A stretch of 64,000 nt of DNA from DATKNA01 sp963786765. GTDB taxonomy: Bacteria > Actinomycetota > Actinomycetes > Actinomycetales > Kineosporiaceae. The DNA is taken from the NCBI GenBank assembly GCA_963786765.1, contig CAWBAJ010000015.1, forward strand, positions 62,001-126,000, written 5' to 3'. Below, in pieces: positions 59,617 through 64,000 of the stretch; position 1 is the first letter of the stretch; every line of letters starts with the position of its first letter. A program made the translations under genes and the position numbers. The notes beneath the pieces are model-generated. The model was given only the letters and a program-made list of their open reading frames with translations. It ran no database searches and was not told where the DNA came from.

Positions 59617-60456
59617 TCAGCGGAGGGTCGCCGCGTGGTCGGGCACGTGCTGGAACAGCTCGCGGGGTGGGCGCTGGTAGTCCTCGGCGGGTGGGCGGGG
59701 GGGCAGGTGCAGCTTGGCGGTCTCGATCGGCTGGTAGGGCACCGACGAGAGCAGGTGGGCGATCATGTTCAGTCGCGCCGCGCGCTTGTCGTCCGCCTCC
59801 ACCACCCACCAGGGCGCTTCCGGGATGTCGGTGTGCACGAACATCTCGTCCTTGGCGCGCGAGAACTCCACCCACTTGTCGCGGGTCAGCAGGTCGTTCT
59901 CGGAGAACTTCCACGCGGTCAGCGGGTCGGACAGGCGCCGCCTGAAGCGCCGCTCCTGTTCCTCGTCGCTGACGGAGAACCAGTACTTGCGCAGGAGGAT
60001 GCCGTCCTCGACGAGCAGGCGCTCGAAGGTCGGGCACTGGTGCAGGAACCGGCGGTACTCCTGCGGGGTGCAGTACCCCATCACCCGCTCGACGCCGGCG
60101 CGGTTGTACCAGGACCGGTCGAACAAGGCTATCTCGCCGGGGGCCGGCAACTGCTCGACGTACCGCTGGAAGTACCACTGCCCCCGCTCCCGCTCCGTGG
60201 GCGCAGGCAGCGCGACGATGCGGGCCACGCGCGGGTTCAGGTACTCCGTGATCCGCTTGATGGTCCCGCCCTTGCCCGCGGCGTCCCGGCCCTCGAAGAC
60301 GACCACCAGGCGCTGCCTGGTCGCGGTCACCCACTGCTGCAGGGCGACCAGCTCAGTCTGCAGCCGCAGGAGCTCGGCCTCGTAGGTCTCGCGCGGTACC
60401 CGGCCGCTCTTAGTCAGGCCGCCGCCGCCCTTGGTCCCGCCGCCGCCCTTGGTCAT
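59617..60456 (-). CDS. ppk2: polyphosphate kinase 2
   Basis: A 279-residue PPK2. Walker A VVVFEGRDAAGKGGTIKRIT, the lid and Walker B area ERERGQWYFQRYVEQLPAPG, EIALFDRSWYNRAGVERVMG, and KYWFSVSDEEQERRFRRRLS fit class I PPK2 enzymes, which phosphorylate nucleoside diphosphates from polyphosphate. The N terminus has a Gly/Lys repeat (TKGGGGTKGGGGLTK). The ATG overlaps the stop of the MenC-like gene (ATGA), so the two are translated together, an unexpected pairing. A CYTH-CHAD polyphosphate-linked gene is also in this window. Confidence 0.9.
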   Translation of the reverse strand: MTKGGGGTKGGGGLTKSGRVPRETYEAELLRLQTELVALQQWVTATRQRLVVVFEGRDAAGKGGTIKRITEYLNPRVARIVALPAPTERERGQWYFQRYVEQLPAPGEIALFDRSWYNRAGVERVMGYCTPQEYRRFLHQCPTFERLLVEDGILLRKYWFSVSDEEQERRFRRRLSDPLTAWKFSENDLLTRDKWVEFSRAKDEMFVHTDIPEAPWWVVEADDKRAARLNMIAHLLSSVPYQPIETAKLHLPPRPPAEDYQRPPRELFQHVPDHAATLR

Positions 60457-61619
60457 GCCGTCACCACCTCCTCGACCGAGGTGGTGAACTCGGCGAGCGC
60501 GTCCGGCAGCGGCTCCCGGCCGATCCCGGGGCCGGAAGGAACGGCCAGATGCCCGTCCTCCAGCTCGAAGGGCTCGGTGAGGTCCGTGGCGTAGTACCGG
60601 CGCGAGGCCGAGGTGTCGCCGGGCAGCACGAAGTTCGGCAGGGCCGCGAGCGCCACGTTGGCGGCCCTGCCGATCCCGGTCTCGAGCATGCCGCCGCACC
60701 AGACGGGGATCCCGTTGGCCGCGCACACGTCGTGCACGCGGCGGGCCTCGAGGTAGCCGCCGACCCGTCCCGCCTTGATGTTGACGATCGAGCAGGCGCC
60801 GAGCGCGATCGCGTCCGCGGCGGCCCGGGCGGAGACGATCGACTCGTCGAGACAGACCGGCGTCCGCAGCTGCCGGGCGAGCGCGGCGTGGCCGCGGACG
60901 TCGTCCTCGGGCAGCGGCTGCTCGATCAGGAGCAGGCCGAAGTCGTCGAGCCGGGCGAGGTGGCGCGCGTCCGCAAGGCGGTACGCGGTGTTGGCGTCGA
61001 CCTGCAGCAGCACCTCGTCGCCGAAGCGCTCGCGGACGGCGCGCACGGGCTCGACGTCCCAGCCGGGCTCGATCTTGAGCTTGATCCGCAGGTAGCCCTC
61101 GCCGAGGTAGCCCTCGACGGCGTCGAGCAGCTCCGGCACCGAGGGGTGGATGCCGACGCTGACCCCCGCGGGCACCCGGTCGGCCACCGCGCCGAGGGAG
61201 TCGGCGAGGGACAGGCCGGCGGCGCGCAGTTCGGCGTCCAGGACCGCTGCCTCCAGGGCGGCCTTCGCCATCGGGTGGCCCTTGACGGCCTCGAGCAGGG
61301 GCCCGAGCCGCGCCGCGGTGACCCGCTCGCCCCGGCCCTGCGCCGCCCCGACCCGGGGCAGCAGGTGCTCGCGGAGCACGTGCTGGGCGCCGTCGGCGTA
61401 CTCGGAGGAGTAGGTCGGCTCACTGTCGGCGACGCACTCGCCCCAGCCGGTCGCCGCGGCGGTGTCGACACGGACGAGCAGCACGTCCCGGGCCGTCGAC
61501 GTGCCGAACGACGTCCGGAACGGGGACACCAGCGGCAGCCGCAGGCGCCTGAGCTCGACCCGCTCGATCCGTGCGGCCGCCGTCCTGCCGATGCTCGCCT
61601 CCGTGCTCGTATGGGTCAC
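60453..61619 (-). CDS. menC: o-succinylbenzoate synthase/N-acylamino acid racemase-type enzyme
   Basis: A 388-residue enolase-superfamily (muconate-lactonising subgroup) enzyme. The capping domain begins RIERVELRRLRLPLVSPFRT. Catalytic residues: lysine pair in GYLRIKLKIEPGW, metal ligands Asp in LLQVDANTAYRLAD, Glu in LLLIEQPLPEDD and Asp in TPVCLDESI, and the base lysine in SIVNIKAGRVGG. This matches the OSBS/NAAAR branch that makes o-succinylbenzoate for menaquinone and may racemise N-acylamino acids. Other men genes are not adjacent, so the physiological role is open. GTG start with TACGTT 6 nt upstream. Confidence 0.85.
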   Translation of the reverse strand: MTHTSTEASIGRTAAARIERVELRRLRLPLVSPFRTSFGTSTARDVLLVRVDTAAATGWGECVADSEPTYSSEYADGAQHVLREHLLPRVGAAQGRGERVTAARLGPLLEAVKGHPMAKAALEAAVLDAELRAAGLSLADSLGAVADRVPAGVSVGIHPSVPELLDAVEGYLGEGYLRIKLKIEPGWDVEPVRAVRERFGDEVLLQVDANTAYRLADARHLARLDDFGLLLIEQPLPEDDVRGHAALARQLRTPVCLDESIVSARAAADAIALGACSIVNIKAGRVGGYLEARRVHDVCAANGIPVWCGGMLETGIGRAANVALAALPNFVLPGDTSASRRYYATDLTEPFELEDGHLAVPSGPGIGREPLPDALAEFTTSVEEVVTA

Positions 61620-61625
61620 GAGGTC

Positions 61626-61631
61626 AACGTA
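61626..61631 (-). promoter_or_regulatory. leaderless -10 box (TACGTT) for the MenC-like gene
   Basis: TACGTT on the minus strand ends 6 nt before the GTG at 61619 and rules out the longer upstream start. Confidence 0.45.
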
Positions 61632-61915
61632 CCCGGCAGCCTCTTGGCAGCCCTTGCGCTGAAGTGCGCCGTTCGCATGCTCACCGAGCGGGCGCAGTTC
61701 GACGGGGAGGGCCGTTCGGGACCGAGAAGCGGGCGGAACGCGAGTGACGTCGGCCACGAGCCCGCGTGCCGCGATGATTCGGGGTGCCCCATGCCGCTCT
61801 CCTTGCCGTGACACCCCGGCTTTTCGCTCGCCAACCGGAAGGAACGCAGGCGATGAGTCCGGGTACGGGACGAAGTCCGGGACAGCCGCAGCAAGGGCGG
61901 CTCCAGGCGACGTCG

Positions 61916-61971
61916 AACATCACGGGGACGCGAACGTGCTCTGGAGGCACAGTTGCGTCCCTCGTGATGTT
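61916..61971 (-). terminator. long hairpin downstream of the histidine kinase gene
   Basis: AACATCACGGGGACGC pairs with GCGTCCCTCGTGATGTT (16 bp with one bulged base), enclosing an inner GTGC...GCAC stem. It is 47 bp beyond the kinase stop and probably terminates that mRNA. Confidence 0.55.
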
Positions 61972-62017
61972 CAACGTGCGCAGCGCAGCTCAGTGCGGCA
62001 CGCGCAGCGCAGGCGCC

Positions 62018-63634
62018 TCACGCGGGGGCGGCCGGGGAGGAGCGCGGTGCGGGGACGCGGCAGCGGACGGTCGTCCCGGCGCTGGCGCGTCCCGTCAGCT
62101 CGAGGGTGCCGCCGACCGCTTCCGCGCGCTCGCGCATCGTGTGCAGTCCGAGGTGCCCGGGGTGCGCGACCCCGTCGAAACCACGGCCGTCGTCCGTCAC
62201 GCACACCTCGACGAAGCCGTCCACGACCGTGATCGCCACCCCCAGCGTGGTCGCCTCGGCGTGCTTCACGGCGTTGTTGAGCGCCTCGAGCGCGAGCCGG
62301 TACAGGTGCTCCTCGGCGTCCACCGAAAGGGGCAGGCGCTCGGCGGGTCCCTCGATCGTCACGACGAGCCCGGTGCGTGCTTGGATCGCCGTGGCCTGAC
62401 GTCTCAGGGCAGCCACGAGCCCCTCCTCGGCCAGCGCCTCCGGCCGCATCTCGAAGATGAGAGCCCGCATCTCCGCCAGGGCGGCCGCGACGAGGTCGCG
62501 GAGCACCGCGAGCTCCTGGGCGAGGCCCGGCACGTCCGCGCCCGATCGCTCGAGCACCTTCTGGGCCGTCCTCGTCCGCAACGTCCCGGCGAACAGCGCC
62601 TGCGACACGCTGTCGTGCAGCTCCCGCGCGAGCCGGCTGCGCTCGGCCTGCCGCGCCTCCTCGCCGGCCCGCCGGGCCCCCTGCTCGGCCAGCTCGCTCG
62701 CCAGCCGGGCCGCCTCGGCCCGGTGCGCCCGCCCCACCTCCGCCGCCAGGACGAGCGCGGCCAGGGCCGCGACGGCCAGGAAGAGCTGGAGGAGCCACAG
62801 GGACGCCCGGATGTCCGCGGCTCCGGACGCGGCGAACTGGCCGTGACCGGTGATGGTCGCCGATTCGGCGACGCCGGTCAGGACCAGCACGCCGGCCGTG
62901 GCGCCGCGGGTGCCGAAGCGCAGCGCCGCCCACCCGAGGGGGACGAGCACCAGGTAGGCCAGCGGCTGGTCCCAGACGAAGAACACCCCGACGCCGGTGA
63001 CGAGCAGCGCGACCGCACAGCCTGCCGCCTCCGCCGCCGACCGGGACGCCGGCGGAGACCCCGCGGGACCGAGCCACGCCAGCAGGGCACCGCCGACGAT
63101 GAGGCACCCGAGAGCGTCGCCGGTCCACCAGCGGGCCGCCGTCTCGAGGTACGGGCTGACGTCGCTCGCGAGCCTCGCGAACGGCGGACCGGTCAGCGTG
63201 TCGACGAGCGGGCCCAGCACGACGCCTCCGAGCAGGAAGGCCCCGAGGTCGCGGCCGACGTCGAGCCGCGGCGTCCCCCCGACCATCCGGCGCACGGCGT
63301 ACGCACCGGCCAGTGGCCCGAGCGTGTTCGAGGCCGCCAGGCCCGCGCCCGTCAGCAGGTTCTCGCCCAGCAGGTCGTGGGAGGCGAGCTCGGCGGTGAA
63401 CGTCGCGATGGCGACGAGCCGCCAGCGCGACGTCGGCAGGAGCAGTAGCGCCGCGAGCGTGACGCCGTCCGCCGGGAAGAACGACACCCCGGACGACGGC
63501 GTGTGGTCGAACTGGTAGACGACGGCAGTGCCGAGAGCGTGGCCCGCGACGACCAGGGCGAACACCGCCGGCGCCACCCACCACGCGGCCGAGGAGGCGC
63601 CCTGGCGCTGCGCGGCGGCGTCTTGCCGGTGCAT
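62018..63634 (-). CDS. MASE1-type sensor histidine kinase (NarL-partner class)
   Basis: A 538-residue membrane kinase. The N-terminal 300 residues form a MASE1-like sensor of about eight helices (VAPAVFALVVAGHALGTAVV, SGVSFFPADGVTLAALLLLP). A coiled linker leads to a HisKA_3 dimerisation domain with the phosphoacceptor histidine in RSRLARELHDSVSQALFAGT, and a HATPase_c domain with ALEALNNAVKHAEAT (N box) and VTDDGRGFDG (G1). Such kinases pair with NarL/FixJ response regulators; none is within the window. ATG at 63634 is preferred to an upstream GTG. It is divergent from the truncated gene at the right edge, which may be a related sensor. Confidence 0.9.
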   Translation of the reverse strand: MHRQDAAAQRQGASSAAWWVAPAVFALVVAGHALGTAVVYQFDHTPSSGVSFFPADGVTLAALLLLPTSRWRLVAIATFTAELASHDLLGENLLTGAGLAASNTLGPLAGAYAVRRMVGGTPRLDVGRDLGAFLLGGVVLGPLVDTLTGPPFARLASDVSPYLETAARWWTGDALGCLIVGGALLAWLGPAGSPPASRSAAEAAGCAVALLVTGVGVFFVWDQPLAYLVLVPLGWAALRFGTRGATAGVLVLTGVAESATITGHGQFAASGAADIRASLWLLQLFLAVAALAALVLAAEVGRAHRAEAARLASELAEQGARRAGEEARQAERSRLARELHDSVSQALFAGTLRTRTAQKVLERSGADVPGLAQELAVLRDLVAAALAEMRALIFEMRPEALAEEGLVAALRRQATAIQARTGLVVTIEGPAERLPLSVDAEEHLYRLALEALNNAVKHAEATTLGVAITVVDGFVEVCVTDDGRGFDGVAHPGHLGLHTMRERAEAVGGTLELTGRASAGTTVRCRVPAPRSSPAAPA

Positions 63635-63828
63635 GCGAGCAGCATGGCCGGGCGACACGCCGCTGACAACGGGCCAAAGGTCCTTCGTCCCGCGGTTGCT
63701 ACGTCATTCGACAGAGACGAACTCGGCGCAAGGACCGGCTACGGCTCCGCCCTCAGACAGACGCGGAGCTCCGACGGCGAGCAGCACGCTGGTCGGCATC
63801 GACGAGGCACTCCACCCCGGAGGATCCG

Positions 63829-64000
63829 ATGACCACCGCCCTCACCCCCGCCGCCGGCTCCCCTGCCCGCGCCGCCGCCCGCGTCCTGGGCAGCCTCTAC
63901 GGGAGCCGGACCTGGCTGCGTACCGTCCACCTTCTCGCCGACCTGGCGATCGGCGTCGTCGCGTTCACCTTGGCGACCACGGCGCTGTCGCTGTCGGTGG
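63829..64000 (+). CDS. putative sensor-domain protein, cut by window end
   Basis: The first 57 residues of a membrane protein. After a short cytoplasmic tail (MTTALTPAAGSPARAAARVL) comes GSLYGSRTWLRTVHLLADLA and the first hydrophobic helix IGVVAFTLATTALSLSV. This resembles the putative sensor domain at the start of actinobacterial histidine kinases. GGAGGA lies 4-9 nt before the ATG. The remainder lies beyond the window, so kinase identity is only suggested. Its 5' region is shared with the divergent MASE1 kinase. Confidence 0.5.
   Translation, partial: MTTALTPAAGSPARAAARVLGSLYGSRTWLRTVHLLADLAIGVVAFTLATTALSLSV

Larger units (their letters stand above)
61620..62017 (-). other. intergenic region upstream of the MenC-like gene
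   Basis: No convincing gene in 398 bp. It holds the menC leaderless promoter at the left, a large hairpin at the right, and a GC-rich middle with several short inverted repeats. A 58-codon minus-strand ORF from an ATG near 61792 with an AAGGAGAG site overlaps the menC start and is not protein-like. Confidence 0.5.

Noticed and set aside
61851..61882. Hammerhead ribozyme-like core (GATGAGTCC ... GGACGAA)
   Set aside because: The conserved CUGAUGA and GAAA cores read GCGATGA and GAAG; the essential bases are changed and no NUH cleavage helix is evident.

Overview
The window is a chromosomal segment of a very GC-rich actinomycete. The evidence is GC-biased third positions throughout, frequent GTG starts, the actinobacterial families DUF3039, DUF2017, DUF3618, DUF2510-RDD and DivIVA-like, a SAM-IV-type riboswitch, an attenuated tryptophanyl-tRNA synthetase and many leaderless promoters. 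I see no phage, plasmid, transposase, CRISPR or rRNA. A lineage near Geodermatophilales/Frankiales-type soil actinomycetes would fit, but that is inference.

Layout. 0.2-3.7 kb: MarR regulator with its own palindromic operator, DUF1684 protein coupled to an N,N-dimethylformamidase-like protein, phosphoribosyltransferase. 3.8-5.9 kb: two TasA/camelysin-like secreted proteins followed by a SipW-type Ser/His signal peptidase. 5.85-11 kb: NodU/CmcH-type carbamoyltransferase, HAD hydrolase, BON-methyltransferase and a two-domain glycosyltransferase, probably a surface-glycan modification group. 11-23 kb: mixed metabolism and regulation (FAD oxidoreductase, PadR with Gly-Phe-Gly-Pro repeats, truncated NagA, FHA protein, Nudix, CYTH-CHAD, a SAM-IV riboswitch ahead of an aminotransferase-fold protein that lacks the PLP lysine, PHP/PolX-like protein, P450, GroES-like protein, peroxiredoxin). 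23.1 kb: a short-variable-arm tRNA with a UAG (leucine) anticodon. 23.2-32.5 kb: fasciclin lipoprotein, two membrane-anchored sulfite-oxidase-type molybdoenzymes, rdgB-rph, MBL hydrolase, DUF2017-clpS, and divergent pncB-pncA NAD salvage genes. 32.7-35.6 kb: truncated haemoglobin, flavohaemoglobin coupled to a DivIVA-like protein, MarR. 35.6-42.6 kb: fused acyl-CoA mutase IcmF, an orphan protein, DUF2510-RDD protein, GGDEF cyclase. 42.7-48.4 kb: GlcD-like oxidase, Orn/Lys/Arg decarboxylase-family protein, trp-leader-controlled TrpRS, secreted GH10 xylanase. 48.4-64 kb: helicase, KatG, MFS exporter, DUF3039, YqgE, ACT-malic enzyme, PAP2 phosphatase, PrsW protease with a membrane partner, PPK2 coupled to a MenC-like enolase-superfamily enzyme, MASE1 histidine kinase, and the start of another sensor protein cut by the window end.

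Data quality matters here. Fourteen genes are interrupted by about 27 single-base indels, about 20 of them between 22.1 and 32.1 kb, and they hit housekeeping genes such as rph. Protein similarity resumes intact after each shift, so these look like sequencing or assembly indels rather than gene decay. I typed such genes as pseudogene because the frame is broken in this sequence, and described the intact protein they imply.

Regulation is unusually readable. At least 13 genes have a TANNNT -10 box 6-8 nt before the start codon (leaderless mRNAs). MarR and PadR each have a palindrome overlapping their own promoter. A canonical promoter sits just ahead of the SAM-IV aptamer. trpS has a 12-codon leader with tandem Trp codons and a terminator hairpin. 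The xylanase has a -35/-10 promoter with a downstream palindrome. A perfect 30-bp inverted repeat at 48.4 kb has a sequence relative embedded in frame inside icmF.
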